A stretch of 64,000 bases of DNA, from positions 65,243 through 129,242 of the forward strand of contig PAZH01000022.1 of NCBI GenBank assembly GCA_002716125.1, read 5' to 3'. The DNA comes from Rhodospirillaceae bacterium. GTDB taxonomy: Bacteria > Pseudomonadota > Alphaproteobacteria > UBA8366. Position 1 is the stretch's first letter. Each line of letters opens with the position of its first letter. Both the position numbers and the translations under genes were made by a program. Of this stretch, positions 29,403-37,869 are shown piece by piece. Below the pieces are notes generated by a model. It was not told the DNA's origin. It saw only the letters and a list, made by a program, of their open reading frames with translations, and made no database searches.

Positions 29403-30551
29403 ATGGAACCGCTACGTCCCTTCGAACTTCATGTGCCTGACGAAACCTTGGACGAAATCCACCGTCGTATCCGCACGTTCCCATGGCATGAGATGCCGGC
29501 CGACGGCGGTTGGGAATATGGCGCCAACCTCGCGTATATGAAAGCGCTTTGCGCGTATTGGCTTGATGGGTTCGATTGGCGCGCGCAGGAGGCGGCGATC
29601 AATCGGCACAATCATTTCATCGCGGAGATCGATGGCATCGATATACATTTCATGCACGAGAAAGGCAGCGGATCGAACCCGATGCCGTTGATTCTGAGTC
29701 ACGGTTGGCCTGGCACCGTCGTTGAATTTCTTGATTTCGTCGAACCTTTGGCCCATCCGGAACGTTTCGGAGGCAAGGCCGAAGATGGGTTCGATGTCGT
29801 GGCGCCTTCGTTGATCGGGTTTGGATTTTCCGGCAAGCCGCCCCGCCCCTTCGGCCCGCGCAAGATGGCAGGCTATTACAACACGCTCATGACGGAGGTG
29901 CTGGGCTACGACAGCTATATGGCTCAGGGCGGCGATTGGGGCGGGGCGATCTCGAGCTGGCTTGGCTTTGATTATCCGGCGCATTGCCAGGCGATCCACG
30001 TCAACATCATGATCATGCGGACGGCCGATGGGCCCATCGGTGCCGATGAAGAAGCCTGGGCCACGCGCTTCGAAGCGGAACAGGAGATGGAGAACGGGTA
30101 TCGCACTCAACAAGCGACGAAGCCGCAAACCCTCAGCTACGCGATGATGGACAGCCCGGTTGGGATTGCCGCCTGGATCACTGAGAAATTCAATTCTTGG
30201 TCCGATACCGTCGGCGACGATGTCGAGAGTGTGCACAGCAAGGACACGCTTTTGACGAATATAATGGTCTATATCGTGACGCGTACCTTCAATACCGCAT
30301 CCTGGATTTACTACGGTCGCCGCGAAGAAGGCGGGCGCGTCATGTCGCCCGACGGCAAGCGCGTCGAGGTTCCGACCGGCTGCGCCCTCTTCCCGAAGGA
30401 GCTGCTATCCTGGCCGCCCCGCAGTTATGCGGAACGTATTTATAACGTAACGCACTGGCGCGAATTCCCGTGCGGTGGCCATTTCCCGGCGATGGAAGTG
30501 CCGGAGCTGCTGCTGGAGGATATCCGAACGTTCGCACGGACGGTGCGGTAA
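29403..30551 (+). CDS. epoxide hydrolase with N-terminal EHN domain (microsomal EH-like)
   Basis: MEPLRPFELHVPDETLDEIHRRIRTFPWHEMP...LILSHGWPGTVVEFLDFVEPLAHP...MAQGGDWGGAISSWLG...GGHFPAMEVPELL. Confidence 0.9.
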   Translation: MEPLRPFELHVPDETLDEIHRRIRTFPWHEMPADGGWEYGANLAYMKALCAYWLDGFDWRAQEAAINRHNHFIAEIDGIDIHFMHEKGSGSNPMPLILSHGWPGTVVEFLDFVEPLAHPERFGGKAEDGFDVVAPSLIGFGFSGKPPRPFGPRKMAGYYNTLMTEVLGYDSYMAQGGDWGGAISSWLGFDYPAHCQAIHVNIMIMRTADGPIGADEEAWATRFEAEQEMENGYRTQQATKPQTLSYAMMDSPVGIAAWITEKFNSWSDTVGDDVESVHSKDTLLTNIMVYIVTRTFNTASWIYYGRREEGGRVMSPDGKRVEVPTGCALFPKELLSWPPRSYAERIYNVTHWREFPCGGHFPAMEVPELLLEDIRTFARTVR

Positions 30552-30561
30552 GGCGTCCGAC

Positions 30562-30688
30562 TGTCATTCCAGGGCGCAGCAATGCAGCGAACCCGGAATT
30601 ATGGCCTGAGCGATTCTTTGTGGGTTTGGCGAACCAAGCGGGTCTCAGGCAAAAAATCCGGATAACGCTCTGCGTTTCCGGAATGACA
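30562..30688. repeat. nested palindromic intergenic element
   Basis: Outer arms TGTCATTCC (30562-30570)/GGAATGACA (30680-30688); inner arms GCCTGAG/CTCAGGC and ccgga.t/aatccgg. Confidence 0.65.
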
Positions 30689-30710
30689 AGAAGTTGGGAA
30701 GCTTCGTTCT

Positions 30711-31472
30711 CTAAAGCCAGCTCAATCTTTCGGACCAGCCGCCGATCAAGCTTTCCCAGGGTTGGTGGGGCGTCGCCAAATCCGCGATCCCGAGTTCGTC
30801 GAGCAGCGCCCAAGCGAGACAATTATTCGAGCAGAGAACGGGCTTGCCCGTCCGTTCGAACAGCGGGCGAATGGCGGGCAGGACCGGCATGCCGGTGCCG
30901 GTCACGACAACGGCATCGGCCGACGCCGTCTCCAAAGTTTCCGAAGCGCGAAGGAAACCCGCGGAATTCAAGCCGTAGATATTTACCGTATCGGAGGTGT
31001 CGTCCGGCATGGTCCCCCACGAGACGATCTCGTATCCGAGGCCGGCCCAATAGGCCCGGCTCGCGGCCGTTAACCAGTCTGGATAAGGACTAAAGAGCGC
31101 GATCCGTTTGGCATCGAGGCGGTCCAAGGCCCGCCGGATCGCCATGGCGGACGACAGAATGGGAATACCGCGCGCGTCAGCGGCGGCGCCCAGCGTGTCC
31201 GCCTCGTCGGTCCCGAACAGATACGCCGTCGCCGTACAGGCAAACCCGATCGCGTCCGGTTGCGCTTTGCCGTAGGCGGCAAGGCTCTGGGGGAAGTTTT
31301 CCAAGAACTGATGGAAACGTGTCTTCGGGTCTTCCGCTTCACCCGTCAGCCGCGTGACCAGCATTCCGACGCCGTCCGGCATCAAGGCGGAATATTCCGC
31401 CTCCACCACCGGGTTCGACTGCGGCGGCGCGATACCGATCAACGCGTGGCGGGCATACTCGCGATTGGGCAT
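30711..31472 (-). CDS. Asp/Glu racemase/maleate cis-trans isomerase-like protein, paralog B
   Basis: MPNREYARHALIGIAPPQSNPVVEAEYSALMPDGVGMLVTRLTGEAED...GFACTATAYLFG...VVTGTGMPVLPAI; start chosen at the MPNREY alignment with paralog A. Confidence 0.75.
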   Translation of the reverse strand: MPNREYARHALIGIAPPQSNPVVEAEYSALMPDGVGMLVTRLTGEAEDPKTRFHQFLENFPQSLAAYGKAQPDAIGFACTATAYLFGTDEADTLGAAADARGIPILSSAMAIRRALDRLDAKRIALFSPYPDWLTAASRAYWAGLGYEIVSWGTMPDDTSDTVNIYGLNSAGFLRASETLETASADAVVVTGTGMPVLPAIRPLFERTGKPVLCSNNCLAWALLDELGIADLATPHQPWESLIGGWSERLSWL

Positions 31473-31491
31473 GATGGCGTCTCTCCCGACT

Positions 31492-31560
31492 TCATTCCCG
31501 CGCAGACGGGACCTTAAAACGACGTGCAAACTTACTGGATTCCCGCCTTCGCGGAAATGA
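31492..31560. repeat. palindromic element (TCATTCCCGCG...CGCGGAAATGA)
   Basis: 11-nt arms with one mismatch at 31492-31502 and 31550-31560. Confidence 0.6.
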
Positions 31561-31611
31561 CGGCACATGGGAAATAGACAAAATGGCTAATTTCTGTTAT
31601 GAGATGTGCCG

Positions 31612-31621
31612 TTCTTTGACA
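31612..31621 (+). promoter_or_regulatory. boxA-like antitermination motif (GTTCTTTGACA context)
   Basis: tgccGTTCTTTGACATTGTGAAT resembles boxA of alphaproteobacterial rRNA leaders/spacers (consensus recalled from memory). Confidence 0.4.
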
Positions 31622-31644
31622 TTGTGAATCTTAACGAGTCCCGT

Positions 31645-31820
31645 CGGCGCATCGCCGTCGGTCGAAACAGCGGTACGCTATTACCCCATTTCCCGGGTGC
31701 ATGGGGTTGTTCCTCGGAAAAAATGTATGCCGGGTTCGCCCCGCCCCTGGAGACGCTCAGGGTGGGCCGGTTTTCTGACGAAGTGCGCGCCCTCATGCTG
31801 AAGCCTGTCGGCGCATGAGG
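31645..31820 (+). other. series of hairpins in non-coding region (candidate structured RNA or palindromic elements)
   Basis: CGGCG-cat-CGCCG (31645-31657), ACCCCAT/ATGGGGT (31683-31707), CCCTG...CAGGG (~31745-31762), CCTCATGC/GCATGAGG (31791-31820). Confidence 0.45.
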
Positions 31821-31840
31821 ACGTTAGCAGCGTGCAGATG

Positions 31841-33625
31841 CTAACCCGCCACCAGCTCTTGCGCTTCGTCGAGGCTCACCTTGCGTTGGGCGAGCAAAGC
31901 CACGGCCATCGGATCCTCGTCCTGCGGGATCGCCAGCGGGTCCTGCGGGCGCAGGCGGTGGTCGATGACCATGCGGGCGAGGATCAGGCGGCGGGCGTCT
32001 TCGCCTTGCGCGCCGAGCTTGGCCCCTTCGCGGGCGAGCAAGGTCGCGCTGGTGATATGGTAGAGCGCGTCCGATGCCTTGCGCGCCAGGGTCTCGTTGC
32101 CCGACGTGGCGATCTCTTCGGCGACCGCAAGCGCGCGCTCCGCCGTCGATTGCAGCGTGCCGCGGAACTGCCCTGGGATATCCGGGGTGTCGGCGGCCAA
32201 GTCTTGCAGCGTTTCGCCAAGCGCCTTGTGCGCGCCGACTTTGGCAATGGCGCGGGTCGTGACGTCCAACGCGTTGATGTTGGAGGTACCTTCCCACAAG
32301 ACGCCGAGATGGGCGTCGCGGACGAGGCGGCTGTTGACCCAATCCTCGATATAACCGTTGCCACCGCGAATCTCCATGGCGCCGGTGGCCACCTGGATAT
32401 TGTCGCGGCAGGTGCGGAACTTGAGGAGCGGGGTGAGGATGCGGAGCTGCTCGATTGCGTGTTCGTCCCCGGTCTCAGCGAGTTCCAGCTGTTGGCCCGT
32501 ATACATCGCCATGGACAGCGCTTGCTCCGTCGGGACCATGATCTTCATCAACTGACGGCGCAGCAGCGGCTTCTCGATAATGATCTCGCCGAAGGCTTCG
32601 CGGTTGCGGGCGACGGCCAGGGCTTCGTTGAGGCAACGGCGCATCATCGCCGCAGCGCGCACGCCGTGCGAGAGGCGCGACATGTTGACCTGATCCATCA
32701 TCTGCTTAAGGCCCGGGTTCTTGCCTTCGCCGACTTGGCCCAATGGATAAGCAACCGCGCCTTCGAAGACGATCTCGCCGGAGGCCATCGACTTGGTGCC
32801 GAGCTTATCCTTGAGGCGGACGATGCGGTATTTGTTGCGGCTGCCGTCGTCGAGGCGGCGGGGCAGGGCGAAGAGGCCGAGGCCGGCGGTACCGGCGACG
32901 GCACCTTCCGGGCGCGCCAGCAGCAACGCCACGTCGCCGTCGGCGCAAGAGCAGAACCATTTGTCGCCGTAGAGGCGCCATTCGCCGTCTTCGTACTTGG
33001 CGGTGAGTTCGATCTGGCCGACGTCGGAGCCGCCGGTTTTCTCCGTCATGAACTGCGCGCCTTTAAGGATATTGCTCATGTCGTTGGAATGCATGCCGGG
33101 CAGGAAGCGGTTCTTCGTCGCTTCGTCGCCGTAGCGTTCGATCAGCATGGCCGAGGTGTCGGTCGCCGAGATCGGGCACATCAGGCCGAACTCGGACTGC
33201 ACGAAGAGATATTGGAAGATATATTTGGCGAGCGGCGGCACCTTATCCTGCCAGCCGAGCACGCCGGGTGTGCGGGACATGCAATGGATGCCGAAGTCGC
33301 CGAAGCCGATCTGCTCCATCTCGCGGTAGGAAGGATGGAACTCGAGCCAATCCTCATCGCGGCCGAACGGGTCCCGGGCGTGAAGGACCGGCGCGTGCTT
33401 GTCGGACATCCGGGCGAGTTCGTCGAGCTTACCGCCGGCGATTTCGCCGAGCCGGCTGTAATGCGGCGTCATATGCTCGCGCAGGGCTTCTGGCAGATAA
33501 AGTTTCAGCAAGCCCTGCAGGCTCTGATCCATCTCAAAGAAGTTCTGGCCGTGCGTATCCGGCGCGATCCAATCGGAGTTGGTTTGCTTTTCTTTGAGGT
33601 CTTCTGCGACAAGCAGGTCGTTCAT
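31841..33625 (-). CDS. acyl-CoA dehydrogenase, ~594 aa FadE-like with C-terminal extension (paralog 1)
   Basis: QFMTEKTGGSDVGQIELTAKYEDGEWRLYGDKWFCSCADGDVALLLARPEG...MEIRGGNGYIEDWVNSRLVRDAHLGVLWEGTSNI. Confidence 0.9.
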   Translation of the reverse strand: MNDLLVAEDLKEKQTNSDWIAPDTHGQNFFEMDQSLQGLLKLYLPEALREHMTPHYSRLGEIAGGKLDELARMSDKHAPVLHARDPFGRDEDWLEFHPSYREMEQIGFGDFGIHCMSRTPGVLGWQDKVPPLAKYIFQYLFVQSEFGLMCPISATDTSAMLIERYGDEATKNRFLPGMHSNDMSNILKGAQFMTEKTGGSDVGQIELTAKYEDGEWRLYGDKWFCSCADGDVALLLARPEGAVAGTAGLGLFALPRRLDDGSRNKYRIVRLKDKLGTKSMASGEIVFEGAVAYPLGQVGEGKNPGLKQMMDQVNMSRLSHGVRAAAMMRRCLNEALAVARNREAFGEIIIEKPLLRRQLMKIMVPTEQALSMAMYTGQQLELAETGDEHAIEQLRILTPLLKFRTCRDNIQVATGAMEIRGGNGYIEDWVNSRLVRDAHLGVLWEGTSNINALDVTTRAIAKVGAHKALGETLQDLAADTPDIPGQFRGTLQSTAERALAVAEEIATSGNETLARKASDALYHITSATLLAREGAKLGAQGEDARRLILARMVIDHRLRPQDPLAIPQDEDPMAVALLAQRKVSLDEAQELVAG

Positions 33626-33738
33626 GGCGATGATTCCCTAGAGCACGTGATGTTTGCACGGTTTTTAGCCTCCGTGGGGTTTGCCCCGCAACCGATTAAT
33701 GCGTAGAGTTGAGTGAGTTTTAATCAATCAAGATCAAA

Positions 33739-34644
33739 ATGGCCCGTCGTCTACCGCCTTTAAATGCGCTTCGAACGTTCGAAGCAGCCGCACGTCACGT
33801 GAGTTTCATTCACGCAGCGGAGGAACTAGCCGTAACCCCGGGCGCGGTCAGCCGACAGGTAAAAGCCTTGGAGCAATGGTTGGGTGCGCCGCTTTTTCGT
33901 CGGGCCCACAAACAGGTGGCGTTGACGCCGCTCGGGCGCTCGTATCTGGAGGCTGTGAGCGCGCCGCTTGAGGATATCGCGCTGGCGACCGACCGGGCGA
34001 CACGGCGTGAATCGTCCCGTCCCTTGGCAATCTATTGCTATCCGACGTTCGCGCTGCGTTGGCTGGTGCCGCGATGGGGCCGGTTCTACGACGCGCATCC
34101 CGAGATCGATGTGCAGCTGACGACTTCGCTGCAGCCGGTCGACTTTGCGCGGGACGATTACGATGCGGCCATCCATGTCGGCGACAGTCTGGACGCGCAA
34201 CCGGGGATGACCGCCGTGAAACTGGTCGATGTCGACTTGATCCCTGTCTGTAGTCCGGACGTGGCGCGCCATCTGACCTCGGCCGAAGATCTCGTCGATG
34301 CGACCTTGTTGCATGACGCGCCGCGCCCGCATGATTGGGAACGTTGGCTCCTCTTCGCCGGCGTTGAAGGGGTCGACGCATCGGCAGGTCCGCGCTTCGA
34401 CAGTCTCAACCTCTCGATCCAGGCGGCGATCGGGGGCGTTGGGATCGCGATTGCGATTCGGGCCTTGGTCGAGGACGAATTGGCGGAAGGGCGGCTCGTG
34501 CAACCGTTCGGTCCATCGCGCCTTTCGAGCCGGCCGTTCTATTTGAATTATCCGTCACACCGCGCGCGGGACAGGCGACTTGCCGCTTTCGAGACCTGGT
34601 TGCGCGGTGAGGCCGCAACGTTAGAGCAGGAGAAAAAACAATGA
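33739..34644 (+). CDS. LysR-family transcriptional regulator (GcvA-like)
   Basis: RRLPPLNALRTFEAAARHVSFIHAAEELAVTPGAVSRQVKALEQWLGAPLFRR. Confidence 0.92.
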   Translation: MARRLPPLNALRTFEAAARHVSFIHAAEELAVTPGAVSRQVKALEQWLGAPLFRRAHKQVALTPLGRSYLEAVSAPLEDIALATDRATRRESSRPLAIYCYPTFALRWLVPRWGRFYDAHPEIDVQLTTSLQPVDFARDDYDAAIHVGDSLDAQPGMTAVKLVDVDLIPVCSPDVARHLTSAEDLVDATLLHDAPRPHDWERWLLFAGVEGVDASAGPRFDSLNLSIQAAIGGVGIAIAIRALVEDELAEGRLVQPFGPSRLSSRPFYLNYPSHRARDRRLAAFETWLRGEAATLEQEKKQ

Positions 34645-36407
34645 GTGCCGTTCCAGCTCCGGTCCGCGATGTCGAGGATATGATCCCCGCCGATTGTCAT
34701 GGCATGAACTTCTACGAATTCGATCCGGCCTTTCGGGTCTTGTTAGAACACTATATGGCGCCGGACCTGCACGGGCATTTGGCACCGCACTTGGATCGCC
34801 TCGGCGCACTTGCGGGCGGACGTCTCGACGAGTTGGCGCGGATCGCCGATCGGCACGCGCCGGTCCTGCATCCGCGCGACAGCTTCGGACGCGACGAAGA
34901 TTGGATCGAATACCATCCGTCGTATCGCGCCATGGAGAAGATCGCATTCGACGAATTCGGGCTGCACGCGATGAGCCACCGGCCGGGCGTCCTCGATTGG
35001 CCCGAGCCGATGGGGGCGCTTGCGAAATACGCGGTAAAGTACCTTTTCGTGCAAGGCGAGTTCGGGCTGATGTGCCCGGTCAGTCTGTGCGACACGGCGG
35101 CGTTCATGGTGAACCGATATGCCGCGCCCGAGATCCGGGATCGTTATCTGCCGCGCATGACCGCCGAGACGCGGGAGGAGATGTGGACCGGCACGCAATT
35201 TATGACGGAACAGATCGGCGGTTCCGATGTCTCGAAACTTGAAGTGGAAGCGCGTTTCGAGGACGGTGAATGGCGTATTCGCGGCGACAAGTGGTTCTGC
35301 TCGCATACGGACAGCAGCATTATTCTGATCTTGGCGCGCTCGGGCGACCCAGCGTCGGGCAGTAAAGGCCTTAGTCTTTTCCTGGTGCCGCGCTGGCTGG
35401 AAGACGGGTCGCGGAACGCCTATCGCACATTGCGCCTGAAACCGAAGATGGGCACCAAGTCCATGGCGACGGGCGAAGTGCGTTTTGAAGGGGCCGTCGG
35501 ATATCTGCTTGGCGAAGAAGGGCGCGGTCTGCGCCAGACCATGGATCAGGTCAATCTCAGCCGGCTTTCCCACGGGGTACGGGCCGCGGCGATGATGCGC
35601 CGTTGTCTGAACGAGGCTTTGACGGACGCGCGTGGCCGGACCGCATTCGGCAAATCGCTCGATGCGCACCCGCTGATGGCCCGCCAACTGCTGAAGATTA
35701 TGCTCCCCACCGAGCAGGCGCTTTCGGCGTTCCTTTACACCGCTGCCGTTATGGAGAAAGCGGACGCAGGCGACGAGACGGCGGCGACGGTGCTTCGGCT
35801 TTTGACCCCGTTGATCAAATTCCGGGCGTGTCGCGACAACATTCCTGTCGCGACAGCGGCGATGGAAGTGCGCGGCGGCAACGGCTTCATCGAGGACTGG
35901 GTCAACGCACGGCTGGTGCGGGACGCGCACACAGGCGTGCTTTGGGAAGGCACGTCTTCCATCGTCGCGTTGGACGTTGCCCGCCGCGCGGTCCCGCAGG
36001 TCCAAGCCCATAAGGCTTTGGGTGCGGCGATGCATGGTTTGCTCGACAGCAGCGACGGCGTGCCCGGGCAATTCGGCGGCGAGCTTGCCGGCATGGTCGA
36101 CCGTGCCGTCGGATTCGCTGATGAGGTTGCGCGCGAGCCGGAAAGCGAGGCTTTCTCGCGGCAGGCGACGAATGCCCTCTATCACGCGATGACCGCCACG
36201 CTCCTGGCCCATGAAGGGGCGATTATGGCCAAGAAGACCGGCGACGCGCGCCGTATGTTGCTGGCACGCCTTGTGATCGATCATCGCATGCGCCCGCACG
36301 ATCCGATGAGTTTGGACGGCGGTCGCATCGAACGAGAAGCCGGCGCGCTTCTTCTGCGGGATGCGCCGGTTTCGCTGGAAGACGCGGCCCGCGTTCTGGC
36401 AAGCTAA
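34641..36407 (+). CDS. acyl-CoA dehydrogenase, ~588 aa FadE-like (paralog 2)
   Basis: QFMTEQIGGSDVSKLEVEARFEDGEWRIRGDKWFCSHTDSSIILILARSG...MEVRGGNGFIEDWVNARLVRDAHTGVLWEGTSSI; ATGA overlap with the LysR gene. Confidence 0.9.
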   Translation: MSAVPAPVRDVEDMIPADCHGMNFYEFDPAFRVLLEHYMAPDLHGHLAPHLDRLGALAGGRLDELARIADRHAPVLHPRDSFGRDEDWIEYHPSYRAMEKIAFDEFGLHAMSHRPGVLDWPEPMGALAKYAVKYLFVQGEFGLMCPVSLCDTAAFMVNRYAAPEIRDRYLPRMTAETREEMWTGTQFMTEQIGGSDVSKLEVEARFEDGEWRIRGDKWFCSHTDSSIILILARSGDPASGSKGLSLFLVPRWLEDGSRNAYRTLRLKPKMGTKSMATGEVRFEGAVGYLLGEEGRGLRQTMDQVNLSRLSHGVRAAAMMRRCLNEALTDARGRTAFGKSLDAHPLMARQLLKIMLPTEQALSAFLYTAAVMEKADAGDETAATVLRLLTPLIKFRACRDNIPVATAAMEVRGGNGFIEDWVNARLVRDAHTGVLWEGTSSIVALDVARRAVPQVQAHKALGAAMHGLLDSSDGVPGQFGGELAGMVDRAVGFADEVAREPESEAFSRQATNALYHAMTATLLAHEGAIMAKKTGDARRMLLARLVIDHRMRPHDPMSLDGGRIEREAGALLLRDAPVSLEDAARVLAS

Positions 36408-36431
36408 GCGCTTCAGTAAGGAATCTCATCT

Positions 36432-37850
36432 ATGCGGACGACAATCCGGAACGGCACGGTGCTGGCCTGGCAAGGTGAACGGCACGAGGTCTTGAAGCGT
36501 GGCGAGGTCGTTTTCGAAGGCAATGAAATCACCTTCGTCGGAGAAGCCTATGAGGGCGCGGTCGACGAGGTCGTCGATGCCACGGGACGCCTCGTGATCC
36601 CGGGTCTGATCAACGGGCATCTGCATGTCACCGATACGCCGTTCACGAAAGGGTATCTCGAAGACACGGGGAGTTCGGCCAATACCGCACAGGCGCAGAA
36701 TTTCGTCTCGCTCTACAAGATCTTGCCTGAAGTTCGGCACGCGACGGATGGCGACGCGCAGGTGGTTGCGGCGGAATGCGCCTTCGCGGAGTTGGCCCGG
36801 ACCGGCTCTACGACCGTGGTCGAGCTCGGTTACGACTACGAGGTCGGCGGCGACGGCGACATCGTGTTGACCGAACGGGTAGCGGATGTCGCGGGTAAGA
36901 TGGGCCTGCGCTGCTATTCCGGCCCGCGATATCGCACAAAACATTATGGCTATGACGGCGACGGGCCTGTCTTCTACCGGGATTATGACGGCCGCGGTTG
37001 GCCGCGCTTCGAGAACTGTGTCGACTTCTGCGAACGTTTCAACGGTCGCTATGACGACCGGCTCCGGACGATGTTGGCGCCGGGACAAGTGGATACCTGC
37101 GACGCGGATATCCTGGAAGCGACTCGGCAAGCCGCCGACCGCACGGGCCTCCCCATTCAGATCCACGCAGGACAATCGCCGAACGAATACCAAAGGGTCC
37201 TTTCAACGCAGGGCAAAACGACGGTCGAATACCTGCGCGACACGGGGCTCCTCGGTTCCGACTTCATCATCGGCCACGGGCAGTGCATGACCGCCGACGG
37301 CGATATGAACAGCATGTCCGCAGACGAAGTGGCGGCGCTGCGCGACAGCGAGACGAGCATCTGCCACTTGCCGTGGGTCAAGGCGCGGCGCGGCGGCGTC
37401 ATCAACTCGATCCAGAAGTATCAAGACCTCGGTATCCATCAATGCATCGGCACGGATACCTATCCCTTCGATCTCTTCAACGATATGCGGTTCGGCGCGG
37501 TGGTGTGCAAGATTGTTGAAGCCTCGGCCGAGGCGGCGCTATCGGAGGACGTCTTCCGCATGGCAACGGTCGGTGGGGCGGAAGCGCTCAATCGTCCCGA
37601 TCTCGGTCGGCTGGCTGTCGGCTGTAAAGCCGATATTGTGACGGTCCGCATCGACACCCCAAAAGCCGCACCCGTCTACGACCCTTTCAAGTTCCTGGTC
37701 CTCACCGCAAGCGGCGACGATATCGACAGGGTGATTGTCGACGGCCGGACCATTGTCGATGGGGGTGAGGTTCTCACCCTCGACGTCCCGGATGCTGTCC
37801 GCCGCCTCAACGAAGCCAGCGAGCGGGTCTGGGCCCGGCTGGACCTATAA
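36432..37850 (+). CDS. amidohydrolase (chlorohydrolase/cytosine-deaminase-like)
   Basis: RLVIPGLINGHLHVTDTPF (HxH); IQIHAGQ; GHGQCM; CIGTDTYPFDLFNDMR; C-terminal GCKADIVTV. Confidence 0.88.
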   Translation: MRTTIRNGTVLAWQGERHEVLKRGEVVFEGNEITFVGEAYEGAVDEVVDATGRLVIPGLINGHLHVTDTPFTKGYLEDTGSSANTAQAQNFVSLYKILPEVRHATDGDAQVVAAECAFAELARTGSTTVVELGYDYEVGGDGDIVLTERVADVAGKMGLRCYSGPRYRTKHYGYDGDGPVFYRDYDGRGWPRFENCVDFCERFNGRYDDRLRTMLAPGQVDTCDADILEATRQAADRTGLPIQIHAGQSPNEYQRVLSTQGKTTVEYLRDTGLLGSDFIIGHGQCMTADGDMNSMSADEVAALRDSETSICHLPWVKARRGGVINSIQKYQDLGIHQCIGTDTYPFDLFNDMRFGAVVCKIVEASAEAALSEDVFRMATVGGAEALNRPDLGRLAVGCKADIVTVRIDTPKAAPVYDPFKFLVLTASGDDIDRVIVDGRTIVDGGEVLTLDVPDAVRRLNEASERVWARLDL

Positions 37851-37869
37851 GCGGAATACAGGAGTTCTC

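Noticed and set aside
31587-31818. Small ORFs in the 31.5-31.8 kb intergenic region (69-70 aa, both strands)
   Set aside because: No homology-like features; hairpins and boxA-like motif fit non-coding DNA better
31832-33706. 624-aa plus-strand ORF opposite the acyl-CoA dehydrogenase
   Set aside because: Antisense shadow frame; minus strand carries conserved ACAD motifs
34743-36299. 518-aa minus-strand ORF opposite the second acyl-CoA dehydrogenase
   Set aside because: Antisense shadow frame with no recognizable domain
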